DNA of 59,553 nucleotides from Chitinophagales bacterium (GCA_015655015.1 JAATFV010000258.1:1-59553); one strand, 5' to 3'. Shown: positions 19,701 through 28,475, counted from the stretch's first letter. The notes: generated by a model not told the origin, from the sequence alone. Numbers and translations: made by a program.

Positions 19701-20310
19701 CCGGTCGGGGTTTGGGAATCAGGGGAGGGTCGTCCGGGGTGAGCAGATGCGGGAAACGGGCGGTCGTGCAGGAAGGCAATTCAGGGGAGTGGATGGGGGG
19801 GAGAAACGGGATACCACCGGGTTGTTGCTGTTCGGGAAGGATTGTTATGTAGAAATTCCTAATTCCCTTAGCCTGGATAGTATAGGAGAGACGCTTACCA
19901 TGATGGCCTGGGTGTATCCGGTGACGGGGGGAGAGGAGCTGGTAGACATTTTTACCAGGGGAGATAACAATGTTTTACAGGTTGTGGATAATAAGCGGCT
20001 TAGTTTTTTTGCGGGAGGATGGGGACGAGGCGACTGTACGGTTGACCTGCCGGCAGATTGGCTGGGGCATTGGCATCATATCGCGGGTGTGTGTGAAGGC
20101 AGTGTCCTGCGGGTGTATATCGATGGGGAGCAGAAGGGGATGAGCCGGGTGGAAGGCCGGGTTAATTTGTCAGGGATCAATAAATGGACTCTGGGACGGA
20201 ATGAGGAGTTCCCCGGTAAAAGGGTATTTAACGGATATTTGGATAAGGTAAAATTATTTGCGGCACCTTTGACGGGGGAGGAGATAAGGGGTATAACAGA
20301 TAAGGAATGA
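16702..20310 (+). CDS. GH92 alpha-mannosidase with C-terminal CARDB-like and LamG-like domains
   Basis: A 1202-residue secreted enzyme (signal peptide to about residue 24). The GH92 core is clear: VDPFIGT, GGTYPGAAAPWGMMQLTPE, FHHLSGFPGG, AFSPWDTF-type FSPWDTFRSLHPLL, TVEYAYDDWAMGQF with Glu477 (probable acid), and GLPGNDDLGSLSSWYVLSAM with the Asp pair at 639-640 (base region). The family removes alpha-linked mannose by a Ca2+-dependent inverting mechanism. A CARDB-like Ig segment (~810-880; ELFWVRFSVSNKGSLGTKIV) and a LamG/ConA-like module (~1050-1195; SLDSIGETLTMMAWVYP, WHHIAGVCEGSVLRVYIDG) extend it well beyond usual GH92 length. Low-complexity inserts occur (GTRDGGIGIRNGGAIDEG; 18-bp repeats at 16846). 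It is the last gene of locus 1, 64 bases after GH35. Confidence 0.92.
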   Translation: MGLQNSGRLVGLLLVGFMVLGGFAQVPPVPGGVRSSRLAGMSGLMQGKDPLFYVDPLSFVDPFIGTAKSAVFTRWGSEGGTYPGAAAPWGMMQLTPETKAEGGYDYGDSAIYFFSCFHHLSGFPGGSAGQIKVMPVVSTGRRDALGGRPFLHRDEKASPGYYRVIFSDDQTLVEATSSGRVGLFRFTFPAHVLPRIFVGGMGNITRKNAHLLQGTSFPVVLRYDRDDNGEEQVKDGVILRWVPSVGKPTVIVLRISVATAGLESAQKNIDKETGGLGFDAVKEKTAGQWRKELSVIDLGDGEDVRNSGNVAQDNVRETPDNNEEKKKIFYTALYHSLLMPWIISDVEGKYRGRDGLVHVTAGKNEYGQFSPWDTFRSLHPLLCLLFPDRQQDMVLSMLDIYRQTGYLPTESMTGNHAVPILVDSWLKGIRGFDSSLAYTAMAKSLVDGPFLQPDMEVYHQRGYIPFTYPESVTRTVEYAYDDWAMGQFSGIAKRGGDIPDGHPKQAIQSDGNSDPLLKRSYAYRNLFNPDEMLLLPRDKDQFKLQPGTTGYKEGDKWVYSFFVPQHPKDLVNLMGGNAAFSDRLDSALSRQSIVFDNETVFHIPYLFNYSGRPDRTEYWIRTIMDTRWSATPGGLPGNDDLGSLSSWYVLSAMGIYPVCPGKPFYDIGAPLFRTMRLHLPGGKQFVIRRRDVGTRDGGIGIRNGGAIDEGIGSWNGREERGRCVYVKSLLVNNKKFDGLLLPHEGIMQGGEMVFEMGAVPCKTSTADRGKDERKGEIGKKEQVFSVGLGTEWEGEPDFRMSDFSVTKKEVRPHELFWVRFSVSNKGSLGTKIVKLLLNGREIGRKNCVVAAGAEVTDSISCRLYPYGVAKLGIEGMKEMDVTVSGDGQETGMSMVEITGLVIRPGIKKGELQKISFTAQNIGGASRSFYIPVKVNDSLVRTDSMLLGPGEKKRLSQNLAVGGDGVQAIGVMEAREYFKVYDRDVESAVLDLAMGGDSVVDRSGFGNQGRVVRGEQMRETGGRAGRQFRGVDGGEKRDTTGLLLFGKDCYVEIPNSLSLDSIGETLTMMAWVYPVTGGEELVDIFTRGDNNVLQVVDNKRLSFFAGGWGRGDCTVDLPADWLGHWHHIAGVCEGSVLRVYIDGEQKGMSRVEGRVNLSGINKWTLGRNEEFPGKRVFNGYLDKVKLFAAPLTGEEIRGITDKE
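16846..16881 (+). repeat. 18-bp tandem duplication at the N-terminus of the GH92 gene
   Basis: Two 18-base copies (16846-16863, 16864-16881) encode DPLFYV and DPLSFV, directly followed by the genuine family start motif VDPFIGT encoded from 16879. The repeats look like duplications of the start of that motif and lengthen the linker after the signal peptide. Confidence 0.75.
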
Positions 20311-20344
20311 CTATTTATTTTCTCTAATTGTTCCAGTAACCCCG

Positions 20345-21577
20345 TTAATCCGCTGTAAATTCCTGGGTGCCATCGGTCATCAGGGCAGCAATTTTTTCTC
20401 CGATCATAGGGGCGAGTGCTACGCCCATACCGCTCATGCGAACGGCGCAGAACACATGGTCATTGATCGCCCGGATGATGGGCATTTTTTCGCCGCCCAT
20501 TCCCATGATGCCGCTCCAGCGATGTTCGATATGATAGTTCCGGCCGGGAAGGATCACTTCCCGGAGGAAGCGTTCGAGCTCTTCCTGGACCAGATCGGTA
20601 ACGACCATTTCATCCGTGTGTTCTGCGGCAAAGGCTTTGTTACGGGCTCCGCCCAATAGTATGCGATCTCCCAGGTCGCGGAAGTAGTAGAATCCTTCAT
20701 CAAAATGGAAAGTGCCTCTGAAGGGTAACTGGTCGATGGGGGAGGTGACCAGGATCTGTCCCCGGGCAGGTTCGATATCCAATTGCGGCAATAGCTGCCG
20801 GGCAAAAGCATTGGTGCAGACCAGCAATTGAGAAGCTGTCAGGGTGTAGGGCTGATCGGTATGCAGCAGCAGGTGCCCATTCATTTTCTCAAACCCTTTT
20901 ATTTCTATATTGTTCAGGATAGTAACGCCCATGGACTGCACCAGTCTCAGGAGAGACTGGCATAGTTTTCCGGAATGCAATTGTGCTTCGGCCTTGTTGG
21001 CGATAAGATGCTGGATGCCGGAGAAACCGAATTCCTCTATTTTTTCATTTTGGAGATGGAAGGTCTTTTGCTGCTTGACGATCTTTTTCAGCTTGCGGTT
21101 GAGCCAGTCGATATTGCTGCGGAGCTCGTTTACATCGATAGTCCGGGCCGGTTGTCCGGCCTGGGATAGTGTTTCGGGGTAGGAAAATGTGGATGGGTCA
21201 ACGGACGCATGGTTGTCGGCAATCAGTTCATACCCTCCATAACGTTCGAAGCCGGTATCTTTTTCGGAGAATAACCTGGCGATCCTTTTGAGCCCTTTAT
21301 AGCGCATTTCCACGAGTTCGAGCATATGGTCCTCCCCCATTTTCTGTGCATCTGCAACCAGCTCGGTGAGGCTGCCGAAACAGGCGAAACCTGCATTGCG
21401 GGTACTGGCCCCGGTAGGGATGATCCCTCTTTCGACGATGGTGATGGATAAATGGGGAGCTGATTTTTTGAGATAATAGGCGCTCCAGAGGCCTACGAGA
21501 CCGCTTCCTGCTATGACGATATCGGCGGGTGCAAAAAAACTTTCTTTTTCCCAGACTGACAAGGGGCTCATTGACAT
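20345..21577 (-). CDS. FAD-dependent amine/amino-acid oxidoreductase (DAO family)
   Basis: A 410-residue cytoplasmic flavoprotein of the D-amino-acid oxidase/glycine oxidase superfamily. The FAD-binding Rossmann motif is ADIVIAGSGLVGLWSAYYLK near residue 20, followed by the GASTRNAGFACFGS loop where the pyrophosphate binds. The C-terminal FAD contacts are RWSGIMGMGGEKMPII and VRMSGMGVALAPMIGEKIA. No signal peptide or membrane helix is seen. It should oxidise a small amine or imino acid, but the substrate cannot be read from sequence. It lies convergent to GH92 (34 bases apart) and 115 bases downstream of the locus 2 susD on the same strand. It may be read through from that locus but need not be. 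Confidence 0.85.
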   Translation of the reverse strand: MSMSPLSVWEKESFFAPADIVIAGSGLVGLWSAYYLKKSAPHLSITIVERGIIPTGASTRNAGFACFGSLTELVADAQKMGEDHMLELVEMRYKGLKRIARLFSEKDTGFERYGGYELIADNHASVDPSTFSYPETLSQAGQPARTIDVNELRSNIDWLNRKLKKIVKQQKTFHLQNEKIEEFGFSGIQHLIANKAEAQLHSGKLCQSLLRLVQSMGVTILNNIEIKGFEKMNGHLLLHTDQPYTLTASQLLVCTNAFARQLLPQLDIEPARGQILVTSPIDQLPFRGTFHFDEGFYYFRDLGDRILLGGARNKAFAAEHTDEMVVTDLVQEELERFLREVILPGRNYHIEHRWSGIMGMGGEKMPIIRAINDHVFCAVRMSGMGVALAPMIGEKIAALMTDGTQEFTAD

Positions 21578-21692
21578 GCCGGAAAATTAAGAAATATCCC
21601 GGACCTGATCGAAAAATGATCAGCTATCCGGGATATGCTGGTGGCGTGGTTATCCATTTCCAGCGCCAGGTTGGGTTTAGGGGCTCGGGGAA

Positions 21693-23381
21693 CTATTTAT
21701 TCCACCATACGTGGGTCACGAGGTCATCGGCGCCCATCGTCTTGACTTCCTTGTTGTAATTATCGGAGTTGATAGTCTGTTCTGAAAGAGGGTACCTGGC
21801 ACGGCGGGGCCATTCGGGGATGGAGCTATTGAACCTTACCTGGATCTCTTTCGGTACGCCTGTTCTTCTCCACTCGGACCAGCCTTCGAAGCCCGTATAG
21901 AATAAGGAGATCCATTTCTGTTGACGGATCTTATACAGCTTGTCATCTGCCGAACCTGTATAGGCAACTGTAGGTTGTGTGAAATAGGAAGGGGCGGGAG
22001 TAATATCGGCCGGCTTGGCGAAATGATGATCGTTTGCGGCAATTCCCTGGTTCAGGACCACCAGCCGGCTGGAATCATAGGAGAACTGGTCCCTGATGCC
22101 GTTCATATAATATGTTTCTGCAGTCGCGCCGCCGGTGATCATTCCCCGTTCTTTGGCTTCCGCCAGGATGAACTGTACTTCGGCATAGGTAAGCACAAGG
22201 CCTTGTGCTGCTGTCCTGGAGGCATACAGGGGATATCCCAGGGCAGGCATCAGTACAGGGGATTCCTGAGATTGAAAATTGGAGCCGCCATTATAGCTGG
22301 ACTCGCTGGAGCCGATACAGTTCGGCACCCCGGCATATTGGGGGCTGCTGCTTCCGTAAGTGGCAAGGGTCGGCATGGCAAAATAGGCGATACGGGGATC
22401 GTTCAGGCCTCTCAGGTTGGACTCGAAGGTCGTGCTCAGATGATAATCTCCGATCGGAGGGTTGTGGTATGCGGGAAATTCGTTATTCAGCTCTTCGGTG
22501 AATTCCAGGGCGGCCTGGTCGGCATAGGAAGCGAAGAGCGGGTAGGTGCCCGGATCGGTGGCGATGGTGTTGATCTCCGTCGCCACGTTAATTTTAGCAT
22601 TTGCTACACCGGACATCCGCATCAGCAGACGTAAGCGCAGTCCGTTGGCAAATTCTCTCCAGCGCAGGGGGCTGCCACCCATCAGGATATCCGAGTTGAT
22701 AGGGTCTGAACCGTTGGTAAGCAGGGTATTGGCGACTTTCAGCGAATCCATCAAAGCGTAATAAATGGTTTCCTGGCTGTCATAGGCGGGTGCGAAATTT
22801 CCGGCCGTTTTGCCTTGTAACGCCTGGCTATAAGGCATGTCCCCGAAATTATCGGTCATGACCTGGAACATCCAGCATCTTAACACCAGGGCAACGCCTT
22901 CTGTATTTTTATCACCTTGCTTAATGCTCAGCAGGCGATAATTTTCAACGTCTTTCAATTGGTTGAAAAAGCTCCACAGGAACATACCTTCCGTCTGGCT
23001 GGCTGTCCAGGCGTCGCTGAACTGGCTCGTATACTGATCTGCATAATAATCGCCGCAGACGCTGGCTCCGAACTGGGATATATAGGCATAAGGATTACGA
23101 ACGGAATTTATGATAATTGCCGGCAACAAAAGCTGCACATTCGAGACTTCCTGCGGGTTGTTGGGGTTCTGATTGATCGAATCAAAACGCTTGGTACAGC
23201 TGGAAAACAGGAGCAAAAGGACCAGGGTCACGGGAATGAGCCTGGCGGAAAAAGTCAGGCTCCCGGAAACGAGCTTTGTTAGAAGAGTCCGGCTGCCGGA
23301 AGTTCGTTTCGGGAAGATAACCCGGCCTATCCATGTAGATGGAAGCTTGGCAAAGTCTTCCGTGAATAATTTTGAGTTCAT
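21693..23381 (-). CDS. SusD-like outer-membrane lipoprotein (SusD-like_2 type), locus 2
   Basis: A 562-residue SusD homologue of the second type. Its mature start, KRFDSINQNPNNPQEVS, is typical of that subfamily, as are GVALVLRCWMFQVMTDNFGD (SusD helix) and RQQKWISLFYTGFEGWSEWR near the C-terminus. The lipobox is VLLLLFSSC. The start at 23381 lies 16 bases after the SusC stop, so coupling is likely. Odd feature: about 45 residues precede the hydrophobic signal core, and they contain an 11-residue tandem duplication (TSGSRTLLTKL / VSGSLTFSARL). No internal ATG near the signal core is seen. The protein should bind the ligand imported by the preceding SusC. Confidence 0.9.
   Translation of the reverse strand: MNSKLFTEDFAKLPSTWIGRVIFPKRTSGSRTLLTKLVSGSLTFSARLIPVTLVLLLLFSSCTKRFDSINQNPNNPQEVSNVQLLLPAIIINSVRNPYAYISQFGASVCGDYYADQYTSQFSDAWTASQTEGMFLWSFFNQLKDVENYRLLSIKQGDKNTEGVALVLRCWMFQVMTDNFGDMPYSQALQGKTAGNFAPAYDSQETIYYALMDSLKVANTLLTNGSDPINSDILMGGSPLRWREFANGLRLRLLMRMSGVANAKINVATEINTIATDPGTYPLFASYADQAALEFTEELNNEFPAYHNPPIGDYHLSTTFESNLRGLNDPRIAYFAMPTLATYGSSSPQYAGVPNCIGSSESSYNGGSNFQSQESPVLMPALGYPLYASRTAAQGLVLTYAEVQFILAEAKERGMITGGATAETYYMNGIRDQFSYDSSRLVVLNQGIAANDHHFAKPADITPAPSYFTQPTVAYTGSADDKLYKIRQQKWISLFYTGFEGWSEWRRTGVPKEIQVRFNSSIPEWPRRARYPLSEQTINSDNYNKEVKTMGADDLVTHVWWNK
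23254..23319 (-). repeat. 33-bp in-frame tandem duplication in the N-terminal extension of SusD (locus 2)
   Basis: Two diverged 33-base copies (23254-23286 and 23287-23319, plus-strand coordinates) share GTC-GGCT-CCGGAA and end in a TTCG/TTTG-like part. They encode the SGSRTLLTK / SGSLTFSAR pair ahead of the lipoprotein signal. Confidence 0.6.
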
Positions 23382-23399
23382 ATTACTTGAATTAACAGG

Positions 23400-26300
23400 T
23401 TAGAAATTAATGTTCAGGTTAGCGCCAAAACTTCTCGTGGTCGGCAGGCTGAGGTTTTCGAAGCCGCCTACCAGGCCTTGTCCGGTAGAAGCGCCTGTTT
23501 CGGGATCAAAGTGCTGATTCTTTGTCCAGAGGGCCAGGTTGCGTCCTACGAGCGAGAAAGTGATGTTCTGGACGGGCAGTCTGCCATATAAGCTCTTCGG
23601 GATATTATATCCGATCTTGGCTTCCCTCAGTTTTACAAAAGACCGGTCCACCAGCTGCTGTTCAGAGTTATGGTCATAATATTTTTTGTAAAAATCGCGG
23701 GGTCCGGTGCCGTAGAGGCCTTTGCTGTAAGAGCCGTCGAAAATCTGCAGGTTGCGGGCATAGGTACCGTTACCCTGGTCGACACCTCCGTCCCTGTAAT
23801 AGTCGGTGTTATAGACATCATTGGGGGCATGTTTGAGCCTGGCGCCTGCTGATTCAATCAACTGCCCTGCTCCGAGGGCTTTATTGATAAAGCGGGAAAC
23901 CATAACGCCGCCATGATCGATATCAAAAAGACATTCCAGGTAAATACCCTTGAAGGAAAAACGGTTGGTGATGCCGGCTATCCAATCCGGGTTGATATTG
24001 CCCAGGTAGATGGAAGTGGGCGTTTTTACAGCCAGGCCATCGGTGCCGATGATGGGTAAACCCTTCAATGGTCCATCCGGTACACGTACGAATCCGGGAC
24101 CATAGAGGGCTCCCATACGCTGTCCGACATGCGCCTCAATCGAGGCGTCTTCCCCGGGAGCCACCTGTACAATCTTATCCACTCCGGGAGCGAGGGCTAC
24201 GACCTTACTGATATTGCGGGAGAAATTGACTGTCACATTCCACTGGAATCCGTCTTTTAAACGGATAGGCACTGCATTCAGCTGAACTTCAATCCCCTTG
24301 TTGGAGATCTCTCCTGCATTGATCACCCTTCCGGTATAACCGGAAGATGTCGGCGTGGGCAGGGACATGATCTGATTTTTTGATTTTGTGCTATACCCGG
24401 TGACATCCAATCCCAGCCTTCCTGCGAAGAGAGAAACTTCGGCGCCGACTTCGGCGGTGCTGCTTTTTTCCGGCTTCAGATCCAGGTTGCTCAGCTGGGA
24501 GCTTTCGGACAGGGAAGGAATGCCGTTCCACAGCTGCTGATAGTTGTAAGGCGTCAGGATGGAATAGGGATCCGCATCGTTACCTGCCTGGGCATAGGCC
24601 AGTCTCAGCTTCAGCAGGTCGATCTTCGGGGACATGGAGAAGATCTTATTGAGCAGGATGCTGGAGTTGACGGAAGGATAAAAATAAGAGTTGCTGGAAG
24701 AAGGCAGGGTGCTGGACCAGTCATTACGGCCGGTAACATTCACATAGACTTTCCCCTGGTAATCGGCCTGTAAAAAGGCATAGAGACTATTGGTCCTGCG
24801 GTTCTCATCTGTGGAGCTCGCCTGTACAGCCGATTGGGAGTTGTTGATGCTGTAAATGCCCGGGATGACCAGCTGACCGGCTGTCTGCTGCCGGCTGCCG
24901 CGGTATCTTTCCATCGTGTTGCCGCCTCCGGATACATCGAAATGGAAGTCTTTATAATCTGTCTTGTAGTTGACCAGGAAGTCGTAGTTGTTTTCCTGGT
25001 ATTTTAAGGTAGTTTCCTGGTAGAAGCCCTGCGGTGCATTGGAGCTGCTTACGGCCATCTGGCGAGGTCTGAAATCATTCCAGTAATCTGTTCCTGCCCG
25101 GCCCATGATCGAAAGGTTGTCGAGGATCTTGTAGGTCAGCTGGACATTTCCATAGAGCTGATCTTTATTTTGGCCGCTGGGGCTCTGGAACGCATAAAAG
25201 AAGGGGTTGTCATGACCGTTGCCGTAGTCCTGGGAGAACTGCTGAAGTCCTTTCAGCCCGGGCTGCCAGTAATTCCGCAGGCTGTTGATATTGACATTCC
25301 TGTCCATCCATACGTATTCATACATGATCGTTCCATGGTCATAACCCAGATCGGGACGGCTGGAGCTAAGCGTCTTTGTATAATTGCCTACCACTTCGGC
25401 CGTTAGTCTATCGGTTAATTTATAGCCCGATTTCAGATTGAAGGAATTGCGGGTCAGGTTGTTGTTAGGCACGATTCCGAGCTCTTCGTTATTGGTATAG
25501 GAGAAGCGATAGTTGGCTACGTCATTACTGCCGGAAAGCGCTACTGAGTTGTACCGGGTGTGGCCTGTTACAAAAAAATCCTTCATGTTGTCGGGGTGGG
25601 CGATCCAGGGCGTGGGGATAATATCGCCCCGGTTGGGAATGTTGACATCCCCGCCGCGGAAACCATTCTTCGTGGGGGAGTCGAATTGGGGGATCAATTG
25701 TCCATTAAGCGCGGGGCCCCAGCTTTCATCCCAGCCTTCATTGACCCCGTCAGGATATAACCCGTTATTACTATACCCGAAATTAGAGCCCATATATTGT
25801 CCATCTGCTCCTCCGCCAAACGAGTTCTGAAATTTGGGAAGGCGCAAGGGTTTTTCCCACGTGTACCCGGTGGTAAAGCTCACACCCATTCCTTTTTTAC
25901 CTTTACCGGATTTGGTCGTGATCACCAATGCTCCATTAGCGGCTCTCGATCCATAGAGGGAAGAGGCGGCGGCGCCTTTCAGGACGTTGACCGATTCGAT
26001 GTCTGCGGGATTCAGCTCTCCGATGGAGTTACCGAAATCCGCCGGACCGGCATTCTGAACGGGGTCATTGGATACCGGTACGCCGTCTATGATGACGAGG
26101 GGCTGGTTCTTAAAATAATTCAGGGAGGATTCTCCACGAATGGTGATACGTGCGCTGCTGCCGACGCCTGCACCGGAAATAATATTCACTCCTGCTACCC
26201 TGCCGGACAAGGAATTGACGAAGTTGTTGTCGCGGGCCTCATTCAGCACGGCCCCTTTTACTTCCTGGGTGGCATAACCCAGCGAGATCTTTTTCTGGAC

Positions 26301-26702
26301 GATACCCAGCGCCGTTACTACCACCTGACCGAGTACCTGGTTCTTTGGGCGGAGAGTGACGGATAGGGAGATTTTGCTGCTCTCATTGATCTTGTAACCG
26401 CCGAGGGTATCGGGGGTGTAACCCACGTGGCTGATGATGAAACGATAAGGACCTCCGAAAGGTAATTTGGAGAATTGGAACATGCCTTTTTCATTGGTAG
26501 AGGTAGAAGCGATGGTGCTTTTGTTGGCATCTTCCACGCTGACGGCGGCGCCGTTCAAGGCATCTCCGTCATCATTGCGTACCATGCCGACGGCTACGGG
26601 CCTGCCGGTCTGGGCCTGTAAGGAACTGAATCCTGGCTGCCATAAGAGCAGCAGCCATAGGGCCTTCCTGAATCTTTTTAATGACCTGATTGTTGCGTTC
26701 AT
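23400..26702 (-). CDS. SusC/RagA TonB-dependent transporter without STN domain, locus 2
   Basis: An 1100-residue outer-membrane importer. Signal peptide to about residue 31 (KALWLLLLWQPGFSSLQAQ), then directly a carboxypeptidase-like domain (VAVGMVRNDDGDALNGAAVS) and the plug (VVVTALGIVQKKISLGYATQ, VLKGAAASSLYGSRAANGAL), then a barrel ending ATRSFG-type TTRSFGANLNINF. Unlike the locus 1 SusC it has no STN signalling domain, although a sigma/FecR pair lies just upstream. The TALGI variant of the plug start is common in the clade that pairs with SusD-like_2 proteins, and that is what follows 16 bases later. Ligand is unknown; no degradative enzyme is adjacent. Confidence 0.94.
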   Translation of the reverse strand: MNATIRSLKRFRKALWLLLLWQPGFSSLQAQTGRPVAVGMVRNDDGDALNGAAVSVEDANKSTIASTSTNEKGMFQFSKLPFGGPYRFIISHVGYTPDTLGGYKINESSKISLSVTLRPKNQVLGQVVVTALGIVQKKISLGYATQEVKGAVLNEARDNNFVNSLSGRVAGVNIISGAGVGSSARITIRGESSLNYFKNQPLVIIDGVPVSNDPVQNAGPADFGNSIGELNPADIESVNVLKGAAASSLYGSRAANGALVITTKSGKGKKGMGVSFTTGYTWEKPLRLPKFQNSFGGGADGQYMGSNFGYSNNGLYPDGVNEGWDESWGPALNGQLIPQFDSPTKNGFRGGDVNIPNRGDIIPTPWIAHPDNMKDFFVTGHTRYNSVALSGSNDVANYRFSYTNNEELGIVPNNNLTRNSFNLKSGYKLTDRLTAEVVGNYTKTLSSSRPDLGYDHGTIMYEYVWMDRNVNINSLRNYWQPGLKGLQQFSQDYGNGHDNPFFYAFQSPSGQNKDQLYGNVQLTYKILDNLSIMGRAGTDYWNDFRPRQMAVSSSNAPQGFYQETTLKYQENNYDFLVNYKTDYKDFHFDVSGGGNTMERYRGSRQQTAGQLVIPGIYSINNSQSAVQASSTDENRRTNSLYAFLQADYQGKVYVNVTGRNDWSSTLPSSSNSYFYPSVNSSILLNKIFSMSPKIDLLKLRLAYAQAGNDADPYSILTPYNYQQLWNGIPSLSESSQLSNLDLKPEKSSTAEVGAEVSLFAGRLGLDVTGYSTKSKNQIMSLPTPTSSGYTGRVINAGEISNKGIEVQLNAVPIRLKDGFQWNVTVNFSRNISKVVALAPGVDKIVQVAPGEDASIEAHVGQRMGALYGPGFVRVPDGPLKGLPIIGTDGLAVKTPTSIYLGNINPDWIAGITNRFSFKGIYLECLFDIDHGGVMVSRFINKALGAGQLIESAGARLKHAPNDVYNTDYYRDGGVDQGNGTYARNLQIFDGSYSKGLYGTGPRDFYKKYYDHNSEQQLVDRSFVKLREAKIGYNIPKSLYGRLPVQNITFSLVGRNLALWTKNQHFDPETGASTGQGLVGGFENLSLPTTRSFGANLNINF

Positions 26703-26793
26703 GTTGTTTAGTTTTGGACAATAGATCTCCAGGGCATCTTTGGGGATGCATTCTCCGGTGGAGCTCTTTGGCGGTAAATTTTAAATTGAATTA

Positions 26794-27843
26794 CTAATTT
26801 ATATAGAACCTATTCTTTGCTTTCTTAATCTTTAGATTGTTAAGGATTGCAATAGTGCCAAGGAAATTTTCCAGGGTTTCTTTTTGATTGTCGAATTTAC
26901 CGGTGAAGGTCATGTCTTTCAGCATATCCTGTTTGTAAACAAACCGGATCCGGTAACCGGCGCCTAACTCTTTGAATATCTCAGCCAGCGGTTCATTATC
27001 GAATGTGAATGTTTTCTTAAGGGCAGGGATAGCCAATCGTTCGGGATCAAGACCATTGTTGTCTCCGGGCCGGGACAGCGCTATCGTGAACTTTTGTTTG
27101 TCAAGCTGCAACATCTGTCCCGCATCCAGGAAAGTCTCTTTTATTCCTTTTTCCGCCAGCAGGCTGTCCGGTCTGACCACCACTTTTCCGCTTAACAGAT
27201 GGACTTGCGTTTTTCGGGTTGTTTCCCCTGAGCTTGTCACTTTAAATACGGTGCCTAAGGCGGTGATGTGCAGGTCTCCCGCATACACGGTGAAAGGTCT
27301 TTTGGTATCTTTTCCCACTTTAAATAAGGCGCTGCCGGTTAACCAGATGTCCCTTTTGTCCGGTGCAAAGGATTCCCGGTAGTGTATTTTACTGCCTTTC
27401 GCTAATTCCACCTGGCTGCCATCCTGCAGGGAGAGGCGAATTGTTTTTTGGGTATTGTTGATCTCGTCCTTCCAGTCCGGCTGCTCTTTGGGTAAGGCTG
27501 TCTTTTGGGATGCGAGCGATTGCGTTCCCGTAGCTGCTCTATTGGTCAGGATGTGGTAACCCATTCCTACCAGGAATAAGGCTGCCGCGACCGATGCCCA
27601 TTGGAGATAAATTCTCCTTATTTTATTTTTCCTATAGGTGCCTGCTTCTATAATATGGAACATCTTGTCGGCGATAGGGGCGGCCACAGTGTCGGCTGCA
27701 TTAAAATCCTCCCAGCTCTGATCGGTAAGATATTTCTGCAAGGCTTCGGGGTGCTGCATGAAATGGTCCTTTACCAGCGAATGTTGGTATTCATTTAATT
27801 CATTTCTGAAAAACCCCTCTATCATGGCGTCTGTCACCTTCAT
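26794..27843 (-). CDS. FecR-family anti-sigma factor, locus 2
   Basis: A 349-residue inner-membrane anti-sigma factor. Cytoplasmic N-terminal part ~1-78, one transmembrane helix ~81-99 (WASVAAALFLVGMGYHIL), then the FecR core (KTIRLSLQDGSQVELAKGSK, WLTGSALFKVGKDTKRPFTV, ITALGTVFKV) and a C-terminal DUF4974/STN-like domain (TFDNEPLAEIFKELGAGY ... MTFTGKFDNQKETLENFLGT). Start ATG at 27843 is supported by the N-terminal helix pattern. It lies 77 bases after the sigma gene and 91 bases before susC, so this is a sigma-FecR-SusC-SusD cassette on the minus strand. Confidence 0.9.
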   Translation of the reverse strand: MKVTDAMIEGFFRNELNEYQHSLVKDHFMQHPEALQKYLTDQSWEDFNAADTVAAPIADKMFHIIEAGTYRKNKIRRIYLQWASVAAALFLVGMGYHILTNRAATGTQSLASQKTALPKEQPDWKDEINNTQKTIRLSLQDGSQVELAKGSKIHYRESFAPDKRDIWLTGSALFKVGKDTKRPFTVYAGDLHITALGTVFKVTSSGETTRKTQVHLLSGKVVVRPDSLLAEKGIKETFLDAGQMLQLDKQKFTIALSRPGDNNGLDPERLAIPALKKTFTFDNEPLAEIFKELGAGYRIRFVYKQDMLKDMTFTGKFDNQKETLENFLGTIAILNNLKIKKAKNRFYIN

Positions 27844-27920
27844 ATATATACAGTATTCGTTTCAAAAGACCGGTTCCCCCAGCGGGTGCTAAAATATTTA
27901 TTTATAGTATCCGTAAAAGA

Positions 27921-28475
27921 TCAACGCAGGGAGGAGAGGATCAGCAAAAGGAGAAAGAGCATGCTGTCCTTCAGTTGACGGATCGCTCTTCCGATATGAT
28001 TTTCAACTGTTTTGGGCGAGATGGACAGCTGTTCTGCGATCTCTTTATGCGCCAGGCCTTCGAAGCGGCTAAGCTTGAATACCTTCTTTCTTACCGGGGC
28101 CATTTGTTCGATGGTATCGTATACCTGGCGGAGGTCTTCTTTTTTTAGCAGGTCGTCGGATGACGGGTCAGGCAGAACTTCCAGCTCATCGGCCAGAACG
28201 CCGTTATGGTTAAGGCGCCTGCTTTCTTTTCTCAACAGGTCGATCATGGCGCTCTTTGCGATCCGGAAGATCTGCCGGGAGAGGTCGATGTCGGGGACCA
28301 GGTTGTGCCTGTTTTCCCAGAGCTTGATAAAGGTGATCTGTACGGTCTCCTCCGCCAGCCAGGCCGATTGGGTATGCTTCAGTACGTAGAAGTATAATTT
28401 TGAATGGTAATGCAGATATACCAGTTTGAAGCTTGTGATATCCCCTGATTTGATATTGTGCAGGACATTATCCAT
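27921..28475 (-). CDS. ECF RNA polymerase sigma factor, locus 2
   Basis: A 184-residue ECF sigma factor from the ATG at 28475; a TTG four codons upstream overlaps the likely -7 element and is rejected. Region 2: FKLVYLHYHSKLYFYVLKH ... AEETVQITFIKLWENR. Region 4: MAPVRKKVFKLSRFEGLAH then KEIAEQLSISPKTVENHIGR. A hydrophobic C-terminal tail (SMLFLLLLILSSLR) is typical of the Bacteroidota FecI-like group. It is divergent from the AraC gene, and the two promoters share about 100 bases. It should direct transcription of the locus 2 susC/susD genes under control of the adjacent FecR. Confidence 0.9.
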   Translation of the reverse strand: MDNVLHNIKSGDITSFKLVYLHYHSKLYFYVLKHTQSAWLAEETVQITFIKLWENRHNLVPDIDLSRQIFRIAKSAMIDLLRKESRRLNHNGVLADELEVLPDPSSDDLLKKEDLRQVYDTIEQMAPVRKKVFKLSRFEGLAHKEIAEQLSISPKTVENHIGRAIRQLKDSMLFLLLLILSSLR

